A DNA stretch of 64,000 nt from Niabella sp. (lineage in GTDB: Bacteria; Bacteroidota; Bacteroidia; Chitinophagales; Chitinophagaceae). Below the pieces are notes generated by a model. It was not told the origin of the DNA and ran no database searches. It saw only the letters and a list, made by a program, of their open reading frames with translations. Positions 54,330 to 63,555 of this stretch are shown in pieces. Numbering within the stretch: the first letter of the stretch is position 1; every line of letters begins with the position of its first letter. The position numbers and the translations under genes are program-made. The DNA is taken from positions 112,669-176,668 of the forward strand of contig JAPUDO010000068.1 in assembly GCA_027493055.1 (NCBI GenBank), in the 5' to 3' direction.

Positions 54330-55160
54330 TTATCCTGAATACGTATGCACGCTCATTTGCGCAGTTGGCAGGTAATTTACGCCAAACCAGCAAACGATCA
54401 GCAACATAAAGGCGATGATTACAATAACACAATTGGTAATGGCCTTTCTGTCCTTATATTTATGGCGATAATGGATATAAGTAAGATAACCCAGCCAGCT
54501 GATGAAGGCCCAGGTTTCTTTAGGGTCCCATGTCCAGTAATGCCCCCAGGCCTCTTTGGCCCATAAAGCTCCGAACAACAGACCGAATGTAAGAAAAGCA
54601 TATCCTATATTAATCAGCCGGTCTACTACCTCTATTGATTCCGCAGCAGTGTAAGGCTTATAACGTATGCCGGCGATACTGTTTTGATAGGGACGGCGTG
54701 CCTGTACAATTCCATATACAGCTACCAGCGTAGCCATGCCCAGCATAGCATAAGCGAAAATATAAACAATAACATGTGGTACAAACCAGATACTTTGCAA
54801 TGCAGGCATTAATGTTTTATTGGTAGTATCTGGTTTAAAAAACGTTACCAGCATAAATACTATTCCCATTGCGGCTGCGTAGTTCAGCATCCATTTCTGT
54901 TTGTACAGGATATATACCACCAATCCAATCAATCCCATAAAAAAGGAATACCAGAGCCTTGTTTCGGCAAGAGTACGCATAGGGGGTCTTTCTAAAGTAA
55001 CCCATAAAGCAATAATAAAAGAACCAATAACAGCAGTAGCTATACTATGCAATGCCAGGCTCAGCCTTACTGCATGGTTCCCTTTTTTGTAAACTAACAC
55101 GGAGGCCGTTAGCCATAACAGGACTGCAGTAAATACGATATAGGAAAAATATTGCCACAT
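54330..55160 (-). CDS. ccsA: Cytochrome c biogenesis protein CcsA (system II heme handling)
   Basis: About 276 residues, eight membrane helices. The WWD heme-handling motif is WGHYWTWDPKETWAF with flanking His residues. ATG at 55160 follows the resB stop by two bases; the upstream extension overlaps resB and is rejected. Works with ResB to move heme out and attach it to CxxCH sites. Fourth gene of the nrf operon. Confidence 0.95.
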   Translation of the reverse strand: MWQYFSYIVFTAVLLWLTASVLVYKKGNHAVRLSLALHSIATAVIGSFIIALWVTLERPPMRTLAETRLWYSFFMGLIGLVVYILYKQKWMLNYAAAMGIVFMLVTFFKPDTTNKTLMPALQSIWFVPHVIVYIFAYAMLGMATLVAVYGIVQARRPYQNSIAGIRYKPYTAAESIEVVDRLINIGYAFLTFGLLFGALWAKEAWGHYWTWDPKETWAFISWLGYLTYIHYRHKYKDRKAITNCVIVIIAFMLLIVCWFGVNYLPTAQMSVHTYSG

Positions 55161-55162
55161 GG

Positions 55163-56392
55163 TTATTTCCTGTTTTTGAATAAAAATGCTGCCGTACCGG
55201 CAATCAAAATAAAAATACCGGTGTACACCAGCGGCAGCCACGGATCTAATATCAGTTCTACAACGCTTAGCTCCGACCATCTTCCCAGGCGCTCATCATA
55301 GCTTACCTGGTACACTTTCCATCCTTTTATAGTAATGGGATGATTTACCTGTATAGTTTCTTCCCTTATTTCGTCTTTTCCTTTTTCATATACTAATACT
55401 TTGGATTGGAACTTCCGGGCCTCCGCCGGGCCCATTACCACTATATGATTGCTGTCAAGCGTAATGGTTAATGGCGGGAACTGGAAATTACCGGCAGCGA
55501 TCCATTGTGTTCTTTTAGCTTTTGTATATACATCCTCAACGGTGATGCGCGCTGCATTGGTGGCCCCCCACATAGGGCTGGCAGCATACGTAGTATCGCT
55601 TACAGGTATAGCATTGGGTAAATACTCATGCAGGGTTATCTTCCAGTTCAAAAGATACTGGCTGGAATGCTCTTTTTCCAGCATAAAAGCCTGTGGCTTG
55701 TTTTGCGGTAAGGCTTTTCCTTCTTTATTGATGATATAAAGCTTATTAGGATAGATATCAATGTCAAACTTTTTTAATTCCAGCGCCAGGGACAGCTCTG
55801 TTACACGTCCGTTCTCATCAGTGGCTCTCCATTCGGGTTGGTCCTGCTTCAGGTTCATGGTCAGCCTTGTAAGATCGCCCTGGCCAAGCACTCCGGCAAA
55901 TAAGGTAAGCCATAAGCCAAAATGATTAAGTAAGAAAGTAATATTCTTGGTTTGAAATACCAATGCTTTTTTCAGGATCGCCAGCCACAGATTGATCAGC
56001 ACCAAAAAAAATATGAAAGCAAAATACCAGGTAGTTGTTATTCCGTCAAAACCCAAACGTAATAAAACCGGGTTAGCTTTCGGGTCCGAGGCCTCTATAT
56101 GAATACTGCCAAGCCCTATAGTTAATACGCCTAAAATAATGGTAGATACTAACGCCAGCGGAACACTGCTTAGCAGGTTGATGAACTCTTTTTGTTTGAA
56201 TAAAAGAAACAGGGTAGTGAATAGGAAAATAAAAGCAATACCTATCCATATATTATTGGGAAAAGCAAACCATTGTTTGGCAATAGGCCCTGTAAAATAT
56301 TGGAGTAAAAGTCCTACAACCAGCAGGACTGCAATGATAATAACCGAATACCTGTACTGATCTTTTTTATGGAACGCAATATTAAAGTTCAT
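55163..56392 (-). CDS. resB: Cytochrome c biogenesis protein ResB (Ccs1)
   Basis: 409 residues. Three N-terminal helices (~20-35, 43-60, 75-95) and a fourth near 130-150, a periplasmic domain (~180-370) with ITLHEYLPNAIPVSDTTYAASP and GWKVYQVSYDERLGRWSELSVVELILDPWLPLVYTG, and a final helix. Partner of CcsA in system II cytochrome c maturation. 23 bases after nrfA. Confidence 0.93.
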   Translation of the reverse strand: MNFNIAFHKKDQYRYSVIIIAVLLVVGLLLQYFTGPIAKQWFAFPNNIWIGIAFIFLFTTLFLLFKQKEFINLLSSVPLALVSTIILGVLTIGLGSIHIEASDPKANPVLLRLGFDGITTTWYFAFIFFLVLINLWLAILKKALVFQTKNITFLLNHFGLWLTLFAGVLGQGDLTRLTMNLKQDQPEWRATDENGRVTELSLALELKKFDIDIYPNKLYIINKEGKALPQNKPQAFMLEKEHSSQYLLNWKITLHEYLPNAIPVSDTTYAASPMWGATNAARITVEDVYTKAKRTQWIAAGNFQFPPLTITLDSNHIVVMGPAEARKFQSKVLVYEKGKDEIREETIQVNHPITIKGWKVYQVSYDERLGRWSELSVVELILDPWLPLVYTGIFILIAGTAAFLFKNRK

Positions 56393-56415
56393 GATACCTT
56401 TTACCTGTTACAGCA

Positions 56416-57885
56416 CTAACTTTTAGCTGAATATAATGCTCCTTTTTCTTTAGCCTTTTGTAACCATTGAGGTACCACGTTTTGCATAAAGCGTTCTTTG
56501 GCTGTATTTTCTTTTTGCATATCTAAACCAATAACGGCCTGTGCTTTTGCTTTAGAGCTGATGTCCGGCATGGTGAACCTGGCGGTTATTTTCATTTTAT
56601 CATTAAGGCTGTTCATTTTAGTTTCTGCCTGCATAGCATAGTATAAACCATCGGCCAAAACGCGCTGTGCCTCAATTGGAGCATGAAAAGCCGCTCCGTG
56701 CGATGCTGTAATAAAGTCCCAGCGCCATTGCGATTTTCTTATTAAGTCCAGCACTGGCTTCATATCAGGTTCTTTCACACCATTATCCCATAAGAACTTT
56801 GCATAAAAATGCACCATGGCTAATTGCTTTTCCAGCTTGTTCCTTAATCCATATACATAGTCCTGCCGTTCATAAACATTACCGGCAAGCACGGCTTCAG
56901 ATTCCCGGTGACATACCTGGCAGGTATTGTTGATATTGGCCAGGGGACTGGTTACATGGTGATCGGTATATTTAATGCCTCCTTCTGACTTATAGGGCAT
57001 GTGGCAATCGGCACAGGAAACACCCCGCTGGGCATGTATGCCTAACTGGAATATTTCATAATCAGGATGCTGGGCCTTAAGAATAGGAGTGCGGCTTAAT
57101 TTATGCGTGAAATCAGTGAACTTTGCATTATCGTAATAGGCTTCTATCTCTTCTACCTTTTTACCATCATCCCAGGGAAAAGTAAGATACTTTTCATCAC
57201 CCTTGAAATAGTATTCTACGTGGCATTGGGCACAAACCAGTGAGCGCATCTCCTGGTGTGTAGCTTTGGAAATATCTTTCCCGGAGCGATGAAAAGCTTC
57301 TACCAGTGCAGGACGCGTAATGGTAAGATTCATGGTTTTCGGATCATGGCAGTCGGCGCAGCCAATAGGATTGACCACACCCGATCCCAGATCGGCCCAG
57401 TTCGTTTTATAGAAATTGGCCACACCCATTTCGTTCATCAGGCGCGGCACATCAGGGCTCTTACAGGTCCAGCAGGTACCGGGTTGCGGGCTTTTACTGG
57501 TATCACTTGGCGCGCCGGTTCTCAGGGTATGCCGCACATCCTCTACAGCGTGCATGTGCCCTCTTGGCGCTGTATAATCTTTTGAAAAAGCATAGCCGGC
57601 CCACAGGATAACCATTTCAGGCCTTTCTTCTAACAGATCATCGTTATTGCTGCTCATGTATTTGGAGCGAAAGGTGGTATCTGCGGTCTTTGCCCATGAT
57701 TGATATTCCCGTGGATAGGCTTCGCCCCAGATCTCATTCCTGGCTTCAAAAGGCTGTATATTATTGTCGGCCCTTGACAGATGCGCCGATTCTGCGCGCC
57801 TCTCCATAATAGAATTTGTAAGCAGGCCCAGGCCAAATGTTACAATGGCCAAAATGACAACGATTAACCAATTCTTCTTTTTCAT
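56416..57885 (-). CDS. nrfA: Ammonia-forming cytochrome c nitrite reductase
   Basis: 489 residues. Pentaheme enzyme reducing nitrite to ammonium with six electrons in the periplasm. Active-site heme CWTCK (138-142) with the diagnostic Lys; four CxxCH hemes, CADCH 176, CAQCH 218, CADCH 291, CQVCH 322. The Ca-site motif VEYYFKG follows the third heme and the active-site His is in GIHAQRGVSCADCH. An N-terminal hydrophobic segment serves as signal or anchor. Needs a heme lyase that handles CxxCK, plausibly the ResB/CcsA pair in this operon. Follows nrfH after 53 bases. Confidence 0.98.
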   Translation of the reverse strand: MKKKNWLIVVILAIVTFGLGLLTNSIMERRAESAHLSRADNNIQPFEARNEIWGEAYPREYQSWAKTADTTFRSKYMSSNNDDLLEERPEMVILWAGYAFSKDYTAPRGHMHAVEDVRHTLRTGAPSDTSKSPQPGTCWTCKSPDVPRLMNEMGVANFYKTNWADLGSGVVNPIGCADCHDPKTMNLTITRPALVEAFHRSGKDISKATHQEMRSLVCAQCHVEYYFKGDEKYLTFPWDDGKKVEEIEAYYDNAKFTDFTHKLSRTPILKAQHPDYEIFQLGIHAQRGVSCADCHMPYKSEGGIKYTDHHVTSPLANINNTCQVCHRESEAVLAGNVYERQDYVYGLRNKLEKQLAMVHFYAKFLWDNGVKEPDMKPVLDLIRKSQWRWDFITASHGAAFHAPIEAQRVLADGLYYAMQAETKMNSLNDKMKITARFTMPDISSKAKAQAVIGLDMQKENTAKERFMQNVVPQWLQKAKEKGALYSAKS

Positions 57886-57938
57886 CCGTAATTATTTATG
57901 TCTTTAAGAATGTATTTGATTGTATCAAAGCCGGTGAG

Positions 57939-58532
57939 CTATTGACTTTTATTATTCTTTGATGTGTTTGACATTTTTTGAAGCCAATCAGGCACAGGCT
58001 GTGGCGCTAATGGCACACGGGCATTAGGAGCGGAACTCAACCCTCTTACATCACCATGTGGCACATCCCTGTGGCATTCCCAGCACAGCTTGCCTTCATC
58101 TTTGTGGGCCATAGTGGCTGTTACCTCACCGGTACCTACTACACTGTTCAGATCACTGTGGCACCTGATACAGTTTTCCTGAACTACGGTTTCTCCCGGC
58201 TTCCTGATCCTGATCACCTGGGGCTCCAGGCGAAAGGCAAACATAGTAGCATGGCGTAAGCCATCACTGGCTTTAAAATAATATTTTCTAAAAACATTGT
58301 CATGCGGTACATGGCAGTCGTTACATACCGTGTTCCTGCCGTGAGAGGAGTGCTGCCATGTAGAGTATTCAGGCGCCATTATATGACAATTCACACAGGC
58401 TTTGGGATTGTCTGACAGGTAGGAATAAGCCCTCGACATAAAAAAAATATAGCTCATAAATCCTATCATAATCCCGAGCAATACCGGTATTAAAAACCTG
58501 GAAAATTTTCTATTTCGCTGTTTTAATAGCAT
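57939..58532 (-). CDS. nrfH: Cytochrome c nitrite reductase small subunit
   Basis: 197 residues. NapC/NirT family tetraheme quinol dehydrogenase: one N-terminal helix (~13-33) and CVNCH 46, CNDCH 70, CIRCH 121, CWECH 150. Oxidises menaquinol and feeds NrfA. The motif DNPKACVNCHIMAPEYSTWQHSSHGR is typical. First gene of the operon nrfH-nrfA-resB-ccsA. Confidence 0.97.
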   Translation of the reverse strand: MLLKQRNRKFSRFLIPVLLGIMIGFMSYIFFMSRAYSYLSDNPKACVNCHIMAPEYSTWQHSSHGRNTVCNDCHVPHDNVFRKYYFKASDGLRHATMFAFRLEPQVIRIRKPGETVVQENCIRCHSDLNSVVGTGEVTATMAHKDEGKLCWECHRDVPHGDVRGLSSAPNARVPLAPQPVPDWLQKMSNTSKNNKSQ

Positions 58533-58590
58533 CGTGAAATAAAAGATGAATTTGTCTTAATTCAAACGAAGGTAAAAACCGGCACATGAC

Positions 58591-58609
58591 TTTGTCATTC
58601 TTTTGTCAT
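58591..58609. promoter_or_regulatory. Repeated TTTGTCAT between nrfH and the porin gene
   Basis: TTTGTCAT occurs twice 11 bases apart (58591-58598 and 58602-58609), and CATGAC (58585) with GTCATG (58605) form a 6-bp inverted repeat across it. Candidate regulator site for the divergent genes; no recognised Fnr or Crp box. Confidence 0.3.
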
Positions 58610-58723
58610 GATTTATATCAGGTAGTTGAATGATCCTGATTATGTATTTGAGCTATGGGCTGGAATAGTTTTGATCCCCGCATATCATTAAACAACCTTA
58701 AATAATCATAAACATAAAAAGCT

Positions 58724-60100
58724 ATGAAGTATCCTGCGATATTACTATCTGCGTGTATGTCCCTTATTATAAGTACCTATACCAATGCACAGGAGGCAGT
58801 AATAAACAAAGGCGGTAACGAGACTAAAGCAAATCCTGTTAATGAATTTTCAATCTCTGCACAAATAAGGCCCCGGTTTGAATACCGGAACGGAGCATAC
58901 AGGCCCCTGCAAACGGGGGAAGCGCCTGCCATATTAACCCACAACCGTACAAGGCTTGCGATGGATTATGCTAATGAAGATAAACTGCGGCTCCGTATTT
59001 CGGCGCAGAATATCAATGTTTGGGGACAGGATGCCCAGGTGGTACCTATGAATGCCAGCTCCGGCAATTTTTCTGTATTTGAAGCTTACGGAGATATTAA
59101 GCTAAGCAATACAATGCGTACTAAAATAGGCAGGCAGGTTATAGCCCTGGATGATGAGAGGATCTTTGGCGGACTGGACTGGCACCCAGCGGGCAGAAGC
59201 CACGATGCGCTTAATATCAGCTGGAAAAATAATAAGGCGGTAGAAATACAAAGCTATTTTGCTTATAACCAGAACTATAAAGCAACGGGATGGAACGTAA
59301 ACAACCCCGCAGGACAGTTTTATACACCAGCAGATGCACAGCCTTATCAGCACATGCAATTGCTGTATGGTAAATTCAATATTTCCGGCACTTCCTATAT
59401 TTCGGTATTGCTTAATAATTTAGGCTTTAAGAAAGATGCCATTGCCAATGGAAGTGTGGCTGCGGCCAAAGTACATAATATGCAAACCGCAGGGGCAAAC
59501 TGGTTTGGTAATTACGGGCGATGGAAAAGCCAGTTATCGGCTTTTTACCAGGGTGGCAAAAATGCAGACGGTAAAGATAAAAGCGCTTATATGCTATCGG
59601 GATCTGCAGGGTACCAGGTCTCTCAACCGGTTGGCATCACCTTAGGTGCAGACTATTTAAGCGGGGATGACTACGGTAAAGCCAACACCGGTGAGTCCCG
59701 GTATTTTGACCCCTTATATGGAACGCATCATAAATTCTATGGTTTCATGGACTATTATTATGTGGCCGGCCCCAATACTGTTGGCCTGTTAGATACTTAT
59801 ATGAGCTTAAGTCTGAAGCCAGGTGCAAAAACTGATTTTGGTATAGCCGGCCATCTGTTTAATGCTGCCGGAAGCATATATAACGGCAGTGATAAACTAT
59901 CATCAGGGCTGGGCAGCGAAATAGACCTGACCTTTAATTACAAAGTGCTGCCCATGGTAACAATAAACGGAGGCTACTCTACTTATTTCCATACCGCCAC
60001 CCTGAGGACCATAAAGACCACCCCTAATGCCAGGGGTTACCAGGATTGGTGCTGGCTGAGCGTCAACATTAATCCTAAAATATTTACAGCAAGGTTTTAA
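58724..60100 (+). CDS. Alginate-export-family outer-membrane porin
   Basis: 458 residues with signal peptide (STYTNAQ). Beta-barrel of the alginate_exp type: ISAQIRPRFEYRNGAYRPLQTGE, LTHNRTRLAMDYANEDKLRLRISAQNINVWGQD, KIGRQVIALDDERIFGGLDWH. In Bacteroidota this family is regularly found by nrf genes, where a role in nitrite or other anion passage is more plausible than alginate export; this is inference from context. Divergent from nrfH by 191 bases. Confidence 0.88.
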   Translation: MKYPAILLSACMSLIISTYTNAQEAVINKGGNETKANPVNEFSISAQIRPRFEYRNGAYRPLQTGEAPAILTHNRTRLAMDYANEDKLRLRISAQNINVWGQDAQVVPMNASSGNFSVFEAYGDIKLSNTMRTKIGRQVIALDDERIFGGLDWHPAGRSHDALNISWKNNKAVEIQSYFAYNQNYKATGWNVNNPAGQFYTPADAQPYQHMQLLYGKFNISGTSYISVLLNNLGFKKDAIANGSVAAAKVHNMQTAGANWFGNYGRWKSQLSAFYQGGKNADGKDKSAYMLSGSAGYQVSQPVGITLGADYLSGDDYGKANTGESRYFDPLYGTHHKFYGFMDYYYVAGPNTVGLLDTYMSLSLKPGAKTDFGIAGHLFNAAGSIYNGSDKLSSGLGSEIDLTFNYKVLPMVTINGGYSTYFHTATLRTIKTTPNARGYQDWCWLSVNINPKIFTARF

Positions 60101-60123
60101 CCTGTTTATAAAAATCCTGTTTG

Positions 60124-60151
60124 AAAAGCCTCCTTTTATAGGAGGTTTTTT
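60124..60151 (+). terminator. Terminator of the porin gene
   Basis: Stem CCTCCT / AGGAGG extended by A-T pairs (about 11 bp), loop TTTAT, then a T-run. It lies 24 bases after the porin stop. Confidence 0.8.
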
Positions 60152-60359
60152 AGTAGCCTTAACTGATTCCCGGAGTTTTTTCTTCCAGAGAAGTTGCTGT
60201 GCTTTCTCCAATGAAAAATATTAACCCTTTTTTACAAAGTTACCAGCCAGGCAAAGTAACTTTACTAAATCCGGGTACCATTGTAATGGTCCATAACGCT
60301 ATTACAGCTGACAGTTTCAATTGTTACGATAGCTGACCATACATTTAAACTAAATAATT

Positions 60360-61634
60360 ATGAATACAGATAAAAAAAGAGTGGTTGTTGTGGGCGGCGG
60401 TTTTGCCGGCATCAATTTTATCAAACAGCTATCTAAAAACAAGGCTTTTGAAATTATACTGGTAGACCTTAACAATTATAATTTTTTTCCGCCGTTGCTA
60501 TACCAGGTGGCGACTGGCTTTTTAGAGCCGTCGAGCATTAGCTATCCCTTCAGGAAATTTTTAAGAAACAGGCCTAATGTTCGTTTTAGAATGGCAGCGC
60601 TGCAACAGGTAGTGCCCGCAGAAAATAAAGTGATCCTCACCAACGGGGAACTGCATTATGATATACTGGTGATGGCTACAGGTGCCGCCACCAATTATTT
60701 TGGAATGGAAAATGTTAAGCAGCATGCCATACCCATGAAAACGCTGAGCGATGCGTTAGCGATGCGGAACCTGATGCTGAACAGGCTGGAAGAAGCTACC
60801 CGCACTACTGATCCGGAACTGAAAAGAAAACTGCTGACCATGGTTGTGGCAGGAGGCGGGCCAACAGGCGTTGAAGTTTCGGGTATGTTCGCTGAAATGC
60901 GCCAGAGCATTATCCGTAAAGACTATCCCGAGCTTGGTAAAGGTTTCAGCGATATTATCCTGGTAGATGGAGGCGATGCGGTGTTAGGCCCCATGTCTGT
61001 GGAGTCGCAGCGATACTCCAAAGCATCGCTTGAAAAGCTGGGCGTAAAAGTAATGCTGAACACCCGTGTAAAAGACTTTGACGGAGATACGGTCACCGTG
61101 AATGAAGATACTGCTATTAAAACCAAAAATCTCATCTGGGCCGCGGGCGTTTCTGCTATCGTGTTTGAAGGGTTTCCTGCAGAGTGGTACGGACCCGGTA
61201 AGCGGATGCTGGTAGATGCTTACAATAAAGTACAGGGGTCTGAAAATATTTATGCCCTTGGCGATACCTGCCTGCAGATGAGCGATCCGGCTTTCCCTAA
61301 AGGCCATCCCCAGGTGGCACAGGTGGCTATACAGCAGGGCAAACGGCTGGCTCAGAATCTGTCAAAACCAGCTGCTGAATGGAAAGCGTTCGAATATTTT
61401 GATAAAGGCTCGATGGCAATTATTGGCCGTAATAAGGCTGTGGCCGATATTCCTAAACCAAAGTTCCACTTTAATGGTTTTACAGCCTGGGCGGTATGGC
61501 TGTTCATACATGTAATGTCGCTGCTTACCGTAAAAAACAAGCTGAGAACATTTGGTAACTGGGTGATTGCGTACTTCAGCAAAGACCAGTCTTTCAGAAT
61601 GATCATTCAGCCGCAGAAAAAAGAAAAGGAGTAA
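60360..61634 (+). CDS. Type II NADH:quinone oxidoreductase (NDH-2)
   Basis: 424 residues. FAD-binding start VVVVGGGFAGINF, NAD site VVAGGGPTGVEVSGMFAEM and the C-terminal FAD motif NIYALGDTC, then a membrane-associating amphipathic end (WAVWLFIHVMSLLTVKNKLRTFGNW). Single-subunit non-proton-pumping entry of electrons into the menaquinone pool used by NrfHA and alternative complex III. Possibly an ndh homologue. It is separated from the porin by a terminator, so it has its own promoter. Confidence 0.94.
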   Translation: MNTDKKRVVVVGGGFAGINFIKQLSKNKAFEIILVDLNNYNFFPPLLYQVATGFLEPSSISYPFRKFLRNRPNVRFRMAALQQVVPAENKVILTNGELHYDILVMATGAATNYFGMENVKQHAIPMKTLSDALAMRNLMLNRLEEATRTTDPELKRKLLTMVVAGGGPTGVEVSGMFAEMRQSIIRKDYPELGKGFSDIILVDGGDAVLGPMSVESQRYSKASLEKLGVKVMLNTRVKDFDGDTVTVNEDTAIKTKNLIWAAGVSAIVFEGFPAEWYGPGKRMLVDAYNKVQGSENIYALGDTCLQMSDPAFPKGHPQVAQVAIQQGKRLAQNLSKPAAEWKAFEYFDKGSMAIIGRNKAVADIPKPKFHFNGFTAWAVWLFIHVMSLLTVKNKLRTFGNWVIAYFSKDQSFRMIIQPQKKEKE

Positions 61635-61667
61635 ATACATAAAATTCAAAACGTTGTTGCTTTTTAA

Positions 61668-61675
61668 TAACTTTG
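61668..61675 (+). promoter_or_regulatory. Putative -7 box of the DUF433/DUF5615 pair
   Basis: TAACTTTG, perfect TAnnTTTG match, 13 bases before the ATG at 61689; no TTG at the -33 distance. Confidence 0.45.
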
Positions 61676-61688
61676 AACAAAAGAAGTC

Positions 61689-61916
61689 ATGAACTGGAAA
61701 AAGCACATATCATCCGATCCTGATATTCTGTTTGGGAAAACAGTGATAAAAGATACAAGAATACCAGTAGAACTGATCTTAGAAAAACTTGCCGCAAGTT
61801 ATTCTTTTGAGGAATTATTGCAGGCATACCCTCGCCTGACTCTTGCAGATATTCAGGCTTGTTTATTATATGCCGCAGACAATGCCAAGCACGAAAAAGT
61901 ATTAGCCATAGCTTAA
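61689..61916 (+). CDS. DUF433 protein, VapB45-like antitoxin
   Basis: 75 residues with the family features SSDPDILFGKTVIKDTRIPVELILEKLAASYSFEELLQAYPRLTLADIQACLLYA, read in parts: a strand with GK.VIKDTRIPV, then helices. DUF433 proteins are antitoxins of DUF5615 toxins. It ends two bases before the toxin start, as expected for a coupled pair. Confidence 0.88.
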   Translation: MNWKKHISSDPDILFGKTVIKDTRIPVELILEKLAASYSFEELLQAYPRLTLADIQACLLYAADNAKHEKVLAIA

Positions 61917-61918
61917 TA

Positions 61919-62266
61919 ATGAATTATCCGGTTGTTGCAGATGAAAGCGTAGACTTCAGGATTGTAACCCAACTACGGCTTGCAGGTATAGTTGTATATT
62001 CCATTGCCGAACAACAACCCTCTATAAAAGATGAGCAGGTATTACTCATTGCCGTTAAAAACAAGGCGTTGCTAATAACCGAAGACAAAGACTTTGGCGA
62101 ACTGGTTTTCCGACTCGGACTTCCGCATTGCGGAATATTGCTTATTCGCATTGATGATGCAGCACTCAAAATATCCTCTGTAACAGTTGCTATACATCAA
62201 CACCTCTCCATAATGCTAAACCGGTTTTCTGTACTAAAAAATAATACGCTCCGCATAAAGCAATAG
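61919..62266 (+). CDS. DUF5615 PIN-like toxin, VapC45-type
   Basis: About 115 residues from the ATG at 61919; the frame extends upstream into the antitoxin gene and is rejected. Acidic residues of the PIN-like core are visible in VVADESVDFRIV and ITEDKDFGELVF, followed by GILLIRIDD. Probable RNase toxin controlled by the DUF433 protein. Confidence 0.86.
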   Translation: MNYPVVADESVDFRIVTQLRLAGIVVYSIAEQQPSIKDEQVLLIAVKNKALLITEDKDFGELVFRLGLPHCGILLIRIDDAALKISSVTVAIHQHLSIMLNRFSVLKNNTLRIKQ

Positions 62267-62279
62267 CGCCTTATACAAC

Positions 62280-63545
62280 TTAATAATTCACCGCATAATC
62301 TTTTGGAAAAGGCTTGCCGCTCCAGGCTTTTAACTGCGTCCATTCAGTAAAAGACGCTGACCAGAACTCATGTGACGCGGGCAACCCTAACGATAAAAAC
62401 ACCAGCGCTGTAACATACATACTGCCGGTATTAGAGTAGTAATCAGCAAGGTCTTCCTGCTTATCGCCCACCAGGCCCATAGTAAGCCAGCCGTCTTTTG
62501 TAAAGGTGGACGGTATAAACATCCGTTTCATTACTTTGGTTAGCGCGCACCGCACCTGGGCCGGTTTGATCTCTTCAGGAAGCGCATTTTCCAGGGCCAG
62601 CTTAACCAATGGCTGGAACGCACCTACGCGGTAAGTAGAGGAACGCCCCACAACCAGGTACGTGCCTTCGGGCGAAATATATCTTTCCAAAAAAGATCCA
62701 TAACGCTGCATTCGCCTGTAAGCGCTGTCATATTCCTTTTTCTCCCTTCTGCCTTTGGCTACGTTCACTCTTAAAACATCTACCAGCATAGGGTGAATAA
62801 CATACCCGTTATAATGGTCAAAGTGGAAACGATCCCCATCACTGTACCAGCCATCACCTACATACCATTTCTGTATCTGATCAACAGCATTGTCTATCCT
62901 TGGCGCTTCAATAGCTTCACCAATACTTAATAAAAAACTTTCTATAATGGCGGCAAACAACAGCCAGTTGCTTTTAAAAGGTTTTATCCTGCGTATATTG
63001 GTGAACTCATAAAGATATTGCTGTTTTGTTTTTTCACTTAAGGGCTTCCACAAGGCATCTGGTGCATATAAAAACCCTTGGGCAATATGTGCTGCATCTA
63101 CCAGCACCTGGGGTGTTTTGCCATCACCCCAGAAAAGATAATCCGGGCTTTGCGGATCAACCGAATGGGCCAGGCTTTGGTGGGCTTGTGTTAGTAACCG
63201 CGCGCGAACTTTTCCTTCAGGCGTATTATCAACAGGCAAGGCCAAAAACGGGGCAATACCGCCCATCAGCCGTCCGAAAGCTTCCATGTAAGCCACCTGC
63301 TTATTACGGTTATCCCATGTGGCGCTGTAAACAACCGGCATATTTTTGCGCAGCTCCCCTTTGCTCATATTTGATAAAAGCGGTGAAGCTATTTTGTCTA
63401 AAAGGCTTACCCAATAGGCCCTGTCGGTTTTTGGGTTTAAAGACATTGGATCCATGCCTGTTTCCGCGGCACTTGTTTTTGTAAAAGGCATGGAGGCCGA
63501 CATGCCTAATAATGATGACCACTTTAAAAAATTTCTTCTTTGCAT
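62280..63545 (-). CDS. DUF2264 domain protein, secreted
   Basis: 421 residues. Twin-arginine-like start (QRRNFLKWSSLLGMSASMPF). DUF2264 signature: DYLFWGDGKTPQVLVDAAHIAQGFL, KSNWLLFAAIIESFLL, WYVGDGWYSDGDRFHFDHYNGYVIHPML and GRSSTYRVGAFQPL. The (alpha/alpha) barrel family is found in glycan-degradation loci of Bacteroidota; its reaction is not established as far as I know. Ten bases after the GH20 gene, so part of the same transcript. Confidence 0.9.
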   Translation of the reverse strand: MQRRNFLKWSSLLGMSASMPFTKTSAAETGMDPMSLNPKTDRAYWVSLLDKIASPLLSNMSKGELRKNMPVVYSATWDNRNKQVAYMEAFGRLMGGIAPFLALPVDNTPEGKVRARLLTQAHQSLAHSVDPQSPDYLFWGDGKTPQVLVDAAHIAQGFLYAPDALWKPLSEKTKQQYLYEFTNIRRIKPFKSNWLLFAAIIESFLLSIGEAIEAPRIDNAVDQIQKWYVGDGWYSDGDRFHFDHYNGYVIHPMLVDVLRVNVAKGRREKKEYDSAYRRMQRYGSFLERYISPEGTYLVVGRSSTYRVGAFQPLVKLALENALPEEIKPAQVRCALTKVMKRMFIPSTFTKDGWLTMGLVGDKQEDLADYYSNTGSMYVTALVFLSLGLPASHEFWSASFTEWTQLKAWSGKPFPKDYAVNY

Positions 63546-63555
63546 AAATCTTCAT

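Noticed and set aside
55161-55280. Upstream extension of ccsA
   Set aside because: It would overlap resB by nearly 120 bases and has no family match; the ATG at 55160 follows the resB stop directly.
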